Assembly: GCF_900112355.1 (NCBI RefSeq) | Contig: NZ_FOLM01000010.1 | Location: 1 to 64,000 of the forward strand | Length of the DNA: 64,000 nucleotides | Direction of reading: 5' to 3' | From: Streptomyces aidingensis | GTDB taxonomy: Bacteria; Actinomycetota; Actinomycetes; Streptomycetales; Streptomycetaceae | Shown: positions 55,916-63,829 of the stretch, piece by piece | Position numbering within the stretch: position 1 is the stretch's first letter | Layout of the letters: the number at the start of each line of letters is the position of its first letter | Position numbers and translations under genes: made by a program | The notes under the pieces: generated by a model | Told to the model about the DNA's origin: nothing | The model's database searches: none | The model's input: the letters and a program-made list of their open reading frames with translations, nothing else

Positions 55916-57626
55916 GCTGGTCCGGCACCCGGACCACTCGCGGCGCCGGTCGCTGGGGGTGGCGCTGGCGTTCATCGAGTGGTTCTGCGTGCACGGCCCC
56001 GGTGATGTGCAGGGCGTGCCGCTGCACCCGCGGCACGGCGGGGAGTGCCTTCCGCTGGACGACGAGTTCGCCGGGCTGATCCTGGACTGCTACGCGCTGG
56101 ACGAGACAGGGCGCCGGCTGTACGACACGGTGGCGATTTCCCGGGCGAAGGGCCGCGCGAAGTCGGAGCTGGCCGGGTTCGTGTCGCTGGCGGAGGCGTT
56201 CGGCCCGGTGCGGTTCTGCGGGTGGGCCGAGGGCGGCGAGCAGTACGAGTGGCGGGACTTTGTCTACGAGTACGAGCCCGGGGAGCCGATGGGGCGGCCG
56301 GTGACGTATCCGTTCATCCGGTGCCTGGCCACGGAGGAGTCGCAGAGCGGGAACACCTACGACAACATCCTGTTCAACCTGGAGCACGGCCCTCTGGCGG
56401 AGGATCTGCCGTCGGGCACGGCCGGCGTGACGCGGATCTTCCTCCCCGGCGGCGGGGAGGTGCGCCCCTCGACGGCGGCTGCGGCCTCGCGGGACGGCGG
56501 GAAGGAGACCCTCGCGGTCTTCGACGAGCCGCACCTGTACACCCAGCCGGAGCTGCGGCAGATGTACCGCACGGTGGACCGGAACCTGCGCAAGCGGAAG
56601 GCTGCGGAGCCGTGGGCGCTGCTCACCTCGACGATGTACCAGCCGGGCGAGAACAGTGTGCTGGAGAAGTTGCATGAGCGGGCGAAGCTGATCGCTGAGG
56701 GCAAGACCCGCGGCCGGCGGCTGATGCTGGACCACCGCGAGGCGCCGGCGGATGTGGACCTGACCGACCGGGAGCAGATGCGGGCCGCGCTGCGGGAGGT
56801 GTACGGGCCGTTCGCAGGCGCGCTGGACCTGGACGGGATCATCGAGTCGGAGTTCTGGAACATCGAGAAGGACCCCGAGGAGTCCCGGCGGTACTTCTTC
56901 AACCAGCCCACCGCCGCGAGGGATGCGTGGACGACGCACCCGGCGTGGGCGGCGTGCACGGACGTGGAGCTGGTGGTGGCGGACGGCGCGCCGATGGTGA
57001 TGTTCTTCGACGGCTCGAAGTCTGATGACGCCACGGGCCTGGTCGGGTGCGATGTGGAGACCGGGCACGTCATGACGCTGGCGTGCTGGGAGAAGCCACG
57101 CGGCCAGGACGGCGAGGGCTGGGAGGTGGACCGGACGGATGTGGACCGGGTCGTGCGGCAGGTCTTCGCCGAGCGGAACGTGGTCGCCTTCTTCGGCGAT
57201 GTGAAGGAGTTCGAGTCCTACATCGACACCTGGGGCCAGGACTTCGGCGAACGTCTGCTGATCCACGCCACGGCCGGCCGCTACGCGCACCCGGTGGCGT
57301 GGGACATGCGGGGCCGGGTGCGGGAGTTCACGGCGGCGTGCGAGCGGATGGAAGTGGACATCCGGGAGCGGGACGTCACTCACGACGGGGACAGCCGGTT
57401 GCAGCGGCATGTGCTGAACGCCCGCAGGCGGCCGAACCGGTACGGGGTGAGCGTCGCGAAGGAGTCCCGGGACTCCCCGCACAAGATCGACCTGGCGGTG
57501 TGCGCGATCGGAGCGCGGATGGCGCGGCGGATGCTGCTCGCCTCGCCGGAATGGGCCAAGCATCAGGCGGCGCAGACGAAGAAGCGCCGGGGTGAGCGGG
57601 GCACGAGGGCATTCGGCTGGAGGTGA
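55905..57626 (+). CDS. terL: Terminase large subunit
   Basis: The product is 573 aa. The ATPase half has SRAKGRAKSEL (a deviant P-loop near residue 82), ATEESQSGNTYDNI, and Walker B LAVFDEPHLY (near 205). The nuclease half shows FFDGSKSDDATGL (near 368), FGDVKEFESY and DSPHKIDLAVCAIGA, the three acidic sites of the RNase H-like fold. The length is normal. It packages DNA into proheads through the adjacent portal. Confidence 0.93.
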   Translation: MPRELVRHPDHSRRRSLGVALAFIEWFCVHGPGDVQGVPLHPRHGGECLPLDDEFAGLILDCYALDETGRRLYDTVAISRAKGRAKSELAGFVSLAEAFGPVRFCGWAEGGEQYEWRDFVYEYEPGEPMGRPVTYPFIRCLATEESQSGNTYDNILFNLEHGPLAEDLPSGTAGVTRIFLPGGGEVRPSTAAAASRDGGKETLAVFDEPHLYTQPELRQMYRTVDRNLRKRKAAEPWALLTSTMYQPGENSVLEKLHERAKLIAEGKTRGRRLMLDHREAPADVDLTDREQMRAALREVYGPFAGALDLDGIIESEFWNIEKDPEESRRYFFNQPTAARDAWTTHPAWAACTDVELVVADGAPMVMFFDGSKSDDATGLVGCDVETGHVMTLACWEKPRGQDGEGWEVDRTDVDRVVRQVFAERNVVAFFGDVKEFESYIDTWGQDFGERLLIHATAGRYAHPVAWDMRGRVREFTAACERMEVDIRERDVTHDGDSRLQRHVLNARRRPNRYGVSVAKESRDSPHKIDLAVCAIGARMARRMLLASPEWAKHQAAQTKKRRGERGTRAFGWR

Positions 57627-57629
57627 CCC

Positions 57630-59033
57630 GTGCTGCTGGAGACGAAGAAGGAGGTTGAGGAGGCCGCGGGCCGTCTGACCGAGGCGCATCAGGCGGAGAA
57701 GCGGCGCCTGGACCCGATCCACGCGGCGGTGCGGGGCGAGGACAACGCGCTGTACGTGCCGCAGAAGGCGACCGAGGAGTACAGGCGGATTGTTGAGCAG
57801 TCCCGGTTCAATGTGCTGCCGCTGGTGATCACGCAGCTTGCGCAGGCGCTGTTCGTGGACGGCTACCTCACCGGGGACGGGAAGCGGTCGCCGGTGTGGG
57901 AGGCGGTGTGGCAGCCGAACCGGATGGACGCCAGGCAGGGCGGCCTGTACCGGTCGGCGATCGAGTACGGGGCGTCGTATGCGCTGGGCCTGCCCGGGGA
58001 CCCGGTGCCGGTGATCACGCCGCTGTCGCCGCGGCGGTGCACCGCGCTGTACGAGGACCCGGTCAATGACGAGTGGCCGGAGCTGGCGCTGGTTTTCGGG
58101 CCGAAGGTCAAGGTCGGGGAGGGGTGGGCGCGCAAGGCGCGTCTGTTTGACGAGCAGCAGGCGCACCCGATGCTGGTGGGCGAGTCGGGAGCGCGGCCGG
58201 CGCCGGGTGAGAAGCCGAAGAAGCACGGGCTGGGTGTGGTGCCGCTGGTGCGGTATCTGGACAGCCTGGAGGACTTGGACGACGGGCCGTGCGGCAAGGT
58301 GGAGCCGCTGGTCCCGGTGCAGCGGCAGCTCAACCAGACGACGTACTCCCTGTTGATGGCGCAGCACTACGGGGCGTTCCGGCAGCGGTGGGTCACGGGG
58401 ATGCTGGTGCAGGAGGACGCCGACGGCAATCCGCGTGAGCCGTTCGATGTGGGCGTGGACCGGATGCTGCACGCGGAGGAGGCGACGGCGAAGTTCGGCG
58501 ACTTCGCCGAGACCAGCCTGGACGGCTACCTGAAGTCGCGTGAGGCGGCGCTGCTGTTCATCGCCTCGGTGGCGCAGATCCCCCCGCACAACCTGATCAT
58601 CGGATCCGGCATCTCCAACATCTCGGCGGAGGCGCTGGCCGCCCTGGAGGCAGGCCACCGTCAGGATGTGGCTGAGCACCAGCAGTCGTTCGGCGAGTCG
58701 ACCGAGCAGCTGATGCGGCTGTGCGGGCGGGCGATGGGCGATGAGGCGGCGTGGAAGGACACCTCCGGGCAGGTGATCTGGCGCGACACGACGCCGAGGT
58801 CGCTGGCGCAGGTCGCGGACGCCTGGGGCAAGGTGGCGCAGATGCTAGGTGTGCCGCCGCGGGCGTTGTGGTCGCGTTTGCCGGGGGTGACGCAGCAGGA
58901 CGTGCGGGCGTGGGAGCGGATGGCGGACGAGCAGGACGCGCTGCTGAACTTGGAGCAGATGTTCCGCGAGGACGCCGAAGGCTCGCCGGCCGGTGAGCCG
59001 GAGCCGGAGCCCGCGCCGTCGGCGGCCGGCTGA
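57630..59033 (+). CDS. Portal protein
   Basis: The product is 467 aa, GTG start three bases after the terL stop. RFNVLPLVITQLAQALFVDG near the N-terminus, VVPLVRYLDSLEDLDDGPCG in the middle and ASVAQIPPHNLIIGSGISNI in the C-terminal half are typical of SPP1 gp6-type portals of actinophages. The acidic Pro-rich C-terminus is variable. It forms the dodecameric DNA gate at the capsid vertex. Confidence 0.9.
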   Translation: MLLETKKEVEEAAGRLTEAHQAEKRRLDPIHAAVRGEDNALYVPQKATEEYRRIVEQSRFNVLPLVITQLAQALFVDGYLTGDGKRSPVWEAVWQPNRMDARQGGLYRSAIEYGASYALGLPGDPVPVITPLSPRRCTALYEDPVNDEWPELALVFGPKVKVGEGWARKARLFDEQQAHPMLVGESGARPAPGEKPKKHGLGVVPLVRYLDSLEDLDDGPCGKVEPLVPVQRQLNQTTYSLLMAQHYGAFRQRWVTGMLVQEDADGNPREPFDVGVDRMLHAEEATAKFGDFAETSLDGYLKSREAALLFIASVAQIPPHNLIIGSGISNISAEALAALEAGHRQDVAEHQQSFGESTEQLMRLCGRAMGDEAAWKDTSGQVIWRDTTPRSLAQVADAWGKVAQMLGVPPRALWSRLPGVTQQDVRAWERMADEQDALLNLEQMFREDAEGSPAGEPEPEPAPSAAG

Positions 59034-59755
59034 TGCCGTCGCCGGAGGCGCAGGCCCTGACCCGCACCTATCGGCAGCGGGTGCTGGACATTGCGGGGCT
59101 GATCGGCCGCAGGCTGCGGACGGTGGCGCTGGCCGCCGACACCGACGACATTGACAGCTGGTGGGACCGGGTGGCGCCGCGGGTGCAGCAGGAGATCCTG
59201 ACCGGGGCGTCGGCGCTGGCGGTGCTGGCGCGCAGATATCTGGTGGCGCACGCAGAGATCGAGGGCGTCGTGCTGGAGCCGGTGGTGGTGGATCCGCCGG
59301 GCCGGCCGCAGATCGCCGCCTCGACGCGGGTGACAGGGCCGGTGGCGTTCAAGACCCACATGTCGGCGACAGGGTCGGCGCCGGGTTCGGTGCGGACGAT
59401 GGCGTCGCAACTGTCGGGCTCGGGGCAGCGGCTCGCGATGGAGGGCGCCCGGGAGACGGTGATGCGCACCTTCGCCGAGCGCGATGAGATCGCCGGGTGG
59501 CGCCGTGTCGCCTCGGGGTCGCCGTGCGCGTTCTGCCTGATGCTGGTGGGCCGCGGGGCGGTGTACTCGAAGAGGACTGCGGATTTCCAGTCGCATGACC
59601 GGTGCGCGTGCACGCCGGAGCCGCTGTACCGGCGGGAGGACGAGCCCGCTGAGGTGCGCAGGTTGCAGCGGCAGTGGCGGGAGGCCACGGCCGGGACATC
59701 GGGCAACGCGGCGATCGCCGCGTGGCGTGCCTACGTGGCGGACCAGCGGCAGTAG
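59033..59755 (+). CDS. MuF-like minor capsid protein
   Basis: The product is 240 aa. A helical N-terminal half precedes the MuF-type motif GSPCAFCLMLVGRGAVYSKR followed by HDRCACTPEPLY (residues about 160-200), with paired Cys residues. In actinophages this protein follows the portal and serves as a minor head protein. No protease motif is visible, so capsid maturation, if proteolytic, needs another factor. Confidence 0.8.
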   Translation: MPSPEAQALTRTYRQRVLDIAGLIGRRLRTVALAADTDDIDSWWDRVAPRVQQEILTGASALAVLARRYLVAHAEIEGVVLEPVVVDPPGRPQIAASTRVTGPVAFKTHMSATGSAPGSVRTMASQLSGSGQRLAMEGARETVMRTFAERDEIAGWRRVASGSPCAFCLMLVGRGAVYSKRTADFQSHDRCACTPEPLYRREDEPAEVRRLQRQWREATAGTSGNAAIAAWRAYVADQRQ

Positions 59756-59763
59756 TTGAGACT

Positions 59764-59851
59764 TCCCCGCCCAGACCGGGGCGGGGTGCGTGGACGGCCA
59801 GCGCACAAGTGGCCGGTGCGGTGTGGACGGCCAGCGCCATGAAGTGGCCGG
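59764..59851 (+). repeat. Hairpin and direct repeat between head genes
   Basis: CCCCGCCC/GGGGCGGGG folds at about 59764-59786. After it, GTGGACGGCCAGCGC and AGTGGCCGG recur together at 59790-59816 and 59823-59851, differing mainly by a 2-nt insertion. It lies between the MuF and scaffold genes and may tune their expression. Confidence 0.55.
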
Positions 59852-59872
59852 GAGTCAGGAGAAACGGAACGG

Positions 59873-60469
59873 ATGAGTACACCCACCGAGACGCCGCCTG
59901 CGCCGGAAGGGCAGCAGGGCGGCGGCAGCCCGCCGGAGCCTGCGCCGCAGCCGGAGCCTCCGAAGCCGGGGCCGCCTCCGGGGCAGACGTACACACAGGC
60001 CGACCTGGACCGGATCGTGCGGGAGCGCCTGGCCCGGGAGCAGAAGAAGGCATCCGACCGGTACGGCGACTACGACGACCTGAAGGCCAAGGCGGCCCGG
60101 CTGGCCGAGCTGGAAGAGGCCCAGCAGTCCGAGCAGGAGAAGCTCGCCAAGCGCCTGGAGAAGGCAGAGAAGGACCGGAAGGCCGCCGAGGAACGCATCG
60201 CGCAGATGGAGATCGAGGCGCTGCGTTCCCGGATCGCGGCGGAGAAGGGCCTGACTCCGATACAGGCTGCGCGGCTGCGCGGCACCACGGAGGAGGAGAT
60301 CACCGCGGACGCGGACGATCTCCTCGCCGCTTTCAAGCCGCCGGAGCCTCCCGCTTCGGCGCCACAGGGCCGGCCGCTGGAGTCGCTTTCTCCGGGGTCG
60401 ATCCCGGCGGCCGGTGACACGCCGACCGACATGAACGAGTGGATGCGCGCCAGGTCCCGCAATGGGTAG
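59873..60469 (+). CDS. Capsid scaffolding protein
   Basis: The product is 198 aa. A Pro-rich N-terminus, a long charged coiled coil (about 45-125; LAELEEAQQSEQEKLAKRLE) and the C-terminal segment PTDMNEWMRARSRNG, a typical capsid-binding tail, fit a phage scaffold protein directly ahead of the major capsid gene. ATG after GAAACGGAACG. Confidence 0.85.
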   Translation: MSTPTETPPAPEGQQGGGSPPEPAPQPEPPKPGPPPGQTYTQADLDRIVRERLAREQKKASDRYGDYDDLKAKAARLAELEEAQQSEQEKLAKRLEKAEKDRKAAEERIAQMEIEALRSRIAAEKGLTPIQAARLRGTTEEEITADADDLLAAFKPPEPPASAPQGRPLESLSPGSIPAAGDTPTDMNEWMRARSRNG

Positions 60470-60531
60470 CCGCGGCCGCAGCCACACCTACCTGTAGTCG
60501 GCCGGGCGCTGTCCCGGCCTCCGTCCCATGA

Positions 60532-60553
60532 CCCCGCCACTGAGCGGGGTTTT
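60532..60553 (+). terminator. Terminator between scaffold and capsid genes
   Basis: CCCCGC, a 6-nt loop, GCGGGG and TTTT form a classic intrinsic terminator 22 bases before the capsid GTG. It probably lowers read-through from scaffold to capsid, or the capsid gene has its own promoter. Confidence 0.75.
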
Positions 60554-60575
60554 CGCATGTTTGGAGGTTGGGGCT

Positions 60576-61550
60576 GTGGCCCTCACCAGTGACTCTGACC
60601 TGCTTCCCATCGAATGGGCGCAGGACGTCATCAAGGAGATGAGCAAGTCCTCGGCAGTGCTGGGCCTGTCGCGGCGCCGCACGATGACCACGCGGCAGCA
60701 GCGGCTTCCCGCGACCGCAGTGCTGGCCGACGCCTACTGGGTCGGCTCCGGGGACAACGACTTCACCGACCTGAAGCAGCAGACCAACGCCGAGTGGAAC
60801 GGCGTGAACCTGATCGTGGAGGAGCTCGCCTGCCTGGTCGGCATCCCCCACGCCTACGAGCAGGACAACTCCTTCCCCGTGTGGGAGGAGGTGCGTCCGC
60901 AGATCGTGGAGGCGATGGGCAAGCGTCTGGACGCGGCCGCCCTGTTCGGGGTGGGCAAGCCTTCCACTTGGCCGGCGGCGATCCTGCCGTCGATCGTGGC
61001 GGCCGGGCAGACGGTGGAGCGCGGCACCGAGGACGACCTGGCGGCGGACATCGCCGAGTCGGCGCGGGTGCTGAAGCAGCAGGGGTTCCGCACCACCGGG
61101 TGGGCGGCCGAGCCCGGGTTCCACTGGGAACTGGTGGGGCTGCGGTCGCTGGACGGCGCGCCGATCTACCAGCCGAACCTGTCGGGGCCGATCAATCAGG
61201 GCCTGTACGGGCTGCCGCTGGTGGAGGTGGAGAACGGGGCGTGGCTCACCACGACTGACGCCTCGGTGATCCACGGGGACTGGTCCAAGTCGATCGTCGG
61301 TATCCGGCAGGACATCACCTTCACTCGGCACGACTCCGGCGTGATCGGCGACTCCTCCGGCAACATCGTGTTCAACGCGATGCAGCAGGACGCGACGATC
61401 TGGCGTGCGGTGTTCCGGGTGGCGTGGGCTCGCGCGAACCCGGCGACCCGGACCGGTGACCAGCCGGGCGAGTCCGGTGACAACTCCCCGTCCTCGGAAT
61501 CCTCGCCGGCGAAGTTCCCGTGGGCGGCCGTGGTGCCGGCCGGCTCGTGA
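60576..61550 (+). CDS. Major capsid protein, HK97 type
   Basis: The product is 324 aa from the GTG at 60576, eight bases after GGAGG. WAQDVIKEMSKSSAVLGLSR, the P-domain-like LAADIAESARVLKQQGFRTT, and the C-terminal run FNAMQQDATIWRAVFRVAWA match actinophage HK97-fold capsid proteins of the phage major capsid family. It follows the scaffold gene. The Ser/Glu-rich segment near the C-terminus (TGDQPGESGDNSPSSESSPA) is surface-like. Confidence 0.88.
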   Translation: MALTSDSDLLPIEWAQDVIKEMSKSSAVLGLSRRRTMTTRQQRLPATAVLADAYWVGSGDNDFTDLKQQTNAEWNGVNLIVEELACLVGIPHAYEQDNSFPVWEEVRPQIVEAMGKRLDAAALFGVGKPSTWPAAILPSIVAAGQTVERGTEDDLAADIAESARVLKQQGFRTTGWAAEPGFHWELVGLRSLDGAPIYQPNLSGPINQGLYGLPLVEVENGAWLTTTDASVIHGDWSKSIVGIRQDITFTRHDSGVIGDSSGNIVFNAMQQDATIWRAVFRVAWARANPATRTGDQPGESGDNSPSSESSPAKFPWAAVVPAGS

Positions 61551-62230
61551 CGACGCATCTGGTGGTGGGCGCAGGAGAGGTGGGCACTGCGGTGCACGCG
61601 GTGCTGTCCTGCGCCCACGACGCCCTCATCCGAGACATCGAGCCGGTGCCTGTGGGGGCGGAGGTGCTGCACGTGTGCTTCCCCTGGTCGGAGGATTTCG
61701 CTGCGCAGGTCAAGGCGTATGCCGACGAGCACGGTGCCGGCCTGGTGGTGGTGCATTCCACCGTGCCGCCCGGGACGTGCGATCCGCACGGGTGGGTGCA
61801 TTCCCCGGTTCGGGGGCGGCATCCGCACCTGGCGCCGGCCCTGCGCGCGTTCATCAAGCACTTCGGCGGCCACCACGCCGCCGAGGCCGCGCAGGCCTGG
61901 GAGGACGCGGGCGTCCGCACCCGCGTGCACACGCTGGCCGCCGACACCGAGGCGGGGAAATTGTGGGAGCTGGTCCAGTTCGGTGTGCAGGTGCGGGTGG
62001 AGAAAGCCATCCATGCGTGGTGTGCCGAGAGAGGGCTGGACGCCGATGTGGTGTACCGGCAGATGGCCGAGACCTACAACGACGGCTACGCCGACCTCGG
62101 CGAGCACCGGTTTCTGCGGCCGGTGCTGGCCCACATGCCCGGCGATATCGGGGGGCACTGCGTGCGGCCCATGGCCGCGCTGCTCGATCACCCCCTGGCC
62201 GAGATGGTGACCCGTGGCCTCGATTCCTGA
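61547..62230 (+). CDS. Shortened nucleotide-sugar dehydrogenase-like protein
   Basis: The product is 227 aa; its GTG overlaps the capsid stop (GTGA), so it is co-translated with the capsid protein. A Rossmann motif HLVVGAGEVGTAV starts the protein. VVVHSTVPPG, GKLWELVQFGVQVRVEKAIH and GDIGGHCVRP (near 199) parallel blocks of UDP-sugar 6-dehydrogenases, including the Gly-Gly-His-Cys of the catalytic loop. The usual C-terminal sugar-binding domain is missing (family length about 430). It may oxidise or bind a sugar nucleotide, or be only a scaffold. Confidence 0.7.
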   Translation: MTTHLVVGAGEVGTAVHAVLSCAHDALIRDIEPVPVGAEVLHVCFPWSEDFAAQVKAYADEHGAGLVVVHSTVPPGTCDPHGWVHSPVRGRHPHLAPALRAFIKHFGGHHAAEAAQAWEDAGVRTRVHTLAADTEAGKLWELVQFGVQVRVEKAIHAWCAERGLDADVVYRQMAETYNDGYADLGEHRFLRPVLAHMPGDIGGHCVRPMAALLDHPLAEMVTRGLDS

Positions 62231-62882
62231 GGTGCTTCACCGTATCTGGCTGGATGACCCGATGCCGCCGGAGTTCGAGGAGTACGGGCGGCGCTGGGCC
62301 GAGCTGCACCCGGGGTGGGAGATCCGGGAGTGGCGCAGCTCGGCCGAGCTTCCGGTGCTGGCCACCCAGGACCTGTTCGACGCCGCGCGCGAGGTGTGTC
62401 CGCGGGACTGGAAGCGGTTCCAGGCGGACCTGCTGCGCCTGGAGCTGCTGGACCAGTATGGCGGGGTGTATGTGGACACCGATGTGCAGCCGCTGCGGCC
62501 GCTCGGGCCGCTGCTGGCGCAGGTCGGAGACCAGGCGTTCGTGCCGTGGTCGCCGAACCGGGGCGCGGGCGGGCGCAGGCTGCTGACGCAGTGCGTGCTC
62601 GGTGCGCCGCCGGGGCACCGGTGGATCCGGGCGTGCATCGCCGGCATCCCCGACGCGGTCAGCCGGTACCGGGGGCGTCCGTTGGCGCAGATGGTCGGCC
62701 CGCACCACGTCACCCGCGTGTGGGAGCAGAACCCGCAGGGCGTGACGGTGCTGGACGAGGAGCTGTTCGGGCCGCAGAGCAACCGCGCGCGGGACCGCGG
62801 GCAGGCCCCCGACCTGTCGCGGTCCTACGCGTGGCACCGGTGGGCGAACACCCGGGACCGGCGGCGGGGAGGTGTGCGATGA
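62214..62882 (+). CDS. GT32-type glycosyltransferase
   Basis: The product is 222 aa. IPEVLHRIWLDDPMPPEFEE begins the protein, and FQADLLRLELLDQYGGVYVD followed by TDV gives the DxD metal and nucleotide-sugar motif (near 89-91), both hallmarks of GT32/Och1-like transferases. It overlaps both neighbours. In a virion operon it most probably glycosylates a capsid or tail protein, or DNA. Confidence 0.85.
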   Translation: MASIPEVLHRIWLDDPMPPEFEEYGRRWAELHPGWEIREWRSSAELPVLATQDLFDAAREVCPRDWKRFQADLLRLELLDQYGGVYVDTDVQPLRPLGPLLAQVGDQAFVPWSPNRGAGGRRLLTQCVLGAPPGHRWIRACIAGIPDAVSRYRGRPLAQMVGPHHVTRVWEQNPQGVTVLDEELFGPQSNRARDRGQAPDLSRSYAWHRWANTRDRRRGGVR

Positions 62883-63829
62883 CGTCGTATCAGCCTGTGT
62901 GGCGCGGCGGGCAGGCCGTCGCCGAAGGGGAGCGGGAGTGCGCGGACCGGTGGGAGCCGATCCGCGAAGTCCTCGCCGCCGTGGAGCAGCCGTTCACGGT
63001 GCTGGACCTGGGCGCGGCGCAGGGCTACTTCTCGGCCCGGGCGGCGGAGGAGTTCGGCTGCCGCGTCTCCGCGATCGACTCCGACCGGGCGGTTGCGCAG
63101 GCGGCCAGTTCGCTGGTCACGCCGTATGTGCGGCGCGTCGACGCCTCCGGCCTGCGGCACATGGCCCGGCACGATGTGGTGCTGGCGCTGTCGGTGCTGC
63201 ACCACTTCGGCGACTGGCGTGCGGTGCTGCGGCAGGTGCGTGCCTGCCGGCGCTGGGCGGTGGTGGAGGTGCCGCACCCGGGCGAGCGGTGGCTGCGCTC
63301 GGCCGCCGCCCGGCACCAGCTGGCCGCGATTCATGACGCGGTCGCCGCGGTGGCCGAGCGCAGGCTGGGCGAGTTCGAGCGCACCGGCCGGGACGGCTCG
63401 CGGCACATGCGGCCGATGTACCTGCTGCGCGGCACCGTCCGCACGGTGGAGGGCGAGGTGTTCGGCGGCTCGGGCACCTGCTCGCGCAAGCTGCGCCCGC
63501 ACCTCCACGCCGCGGGCCTGGACCGGGAGCTGGGCTACCAGCCGTTCCCGGGCAGCCTGAACCTGCGCTGCAAGGAGCCGCCCGTCCTGGGGGCGCCGGC
63601 GGTGAACTGGCCCGGCCGCGTCGGCGGCAAGAGCCGGCCGTACTGGTTCTGGGAGGCGTGGGTCGGGAAGCTCGCGGTCCACGCCATGGACCCGGCCGGC
63701 CGCGGACACGGCCCCGACTGCATTGAGGTCGTCGCCCCCGTCCGTCTGCGGGACCGGCTGTCCCTGGCCGACGGCGACACCGTCCGCCTGGACGTCGAGA
63801 CCACCGAGAAGGGAGCGGACCATGGTTGA
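62879..63829 (+). CDS. AdoMet methyltransferase fused to RibK-like (DUF120) domain
   Basis: The product is 316 aa. The N-terminal half is a class I methyltransferase: VLDLGAAQGYFSARAAEEFG (motif I, near 41-60), AIDSDRAV and LALSVLHHFGDW. The C-terminal 110 residues read LGYQPFPGSLNLRC, RVGGKSRPYWFWEAWVGKLA and IEVVAPVRLRDRLSLADGDT. That order resembles archaeal CTP-dependent riboflavin kinase (DUF120), with PGSLNL as the substrate loop. I know no standard phage protein with this pairing. It probably modifies a glycan or small molecule. Confidence 0.65.
   Translation: MTSYQPVWRGGQAVAEGERECADRWEPIREVLAAVEQPFTVLDLGAAQGYFSARAAEEFGCRVSAIDSDRAVAQAASSLVTPYVRRVDASGLRHMARHDVVLALSVLHHFGDWRAVLRQVRACRRWAVVEVPHPGERWLRSAAARHQLAAIHDAVAAVAERRLGEFERTGRDGSRHMRPMYLLRGTVRTVEGEVFGGSGTCSRKLRPHLHAAGLDRELGYQPFPGSLNLRCKEPPVLGAPAVNWPGRVGGKSRPYWFWEAWVGKLAVHAMDPAGRGHGPDCIEVVAPVRLRDRLSLADGDTVRLDVETTEKGADHG

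Noticed and set aside
55821..58679. 952-codon open frame on the minus strand, opposite terminase and portal genes
   Set aside because: It is the mirror of two well-supported genes. High GC at third positions removes stop codons from antisense frames in Streptomyces. No family motif and no ribosome site.
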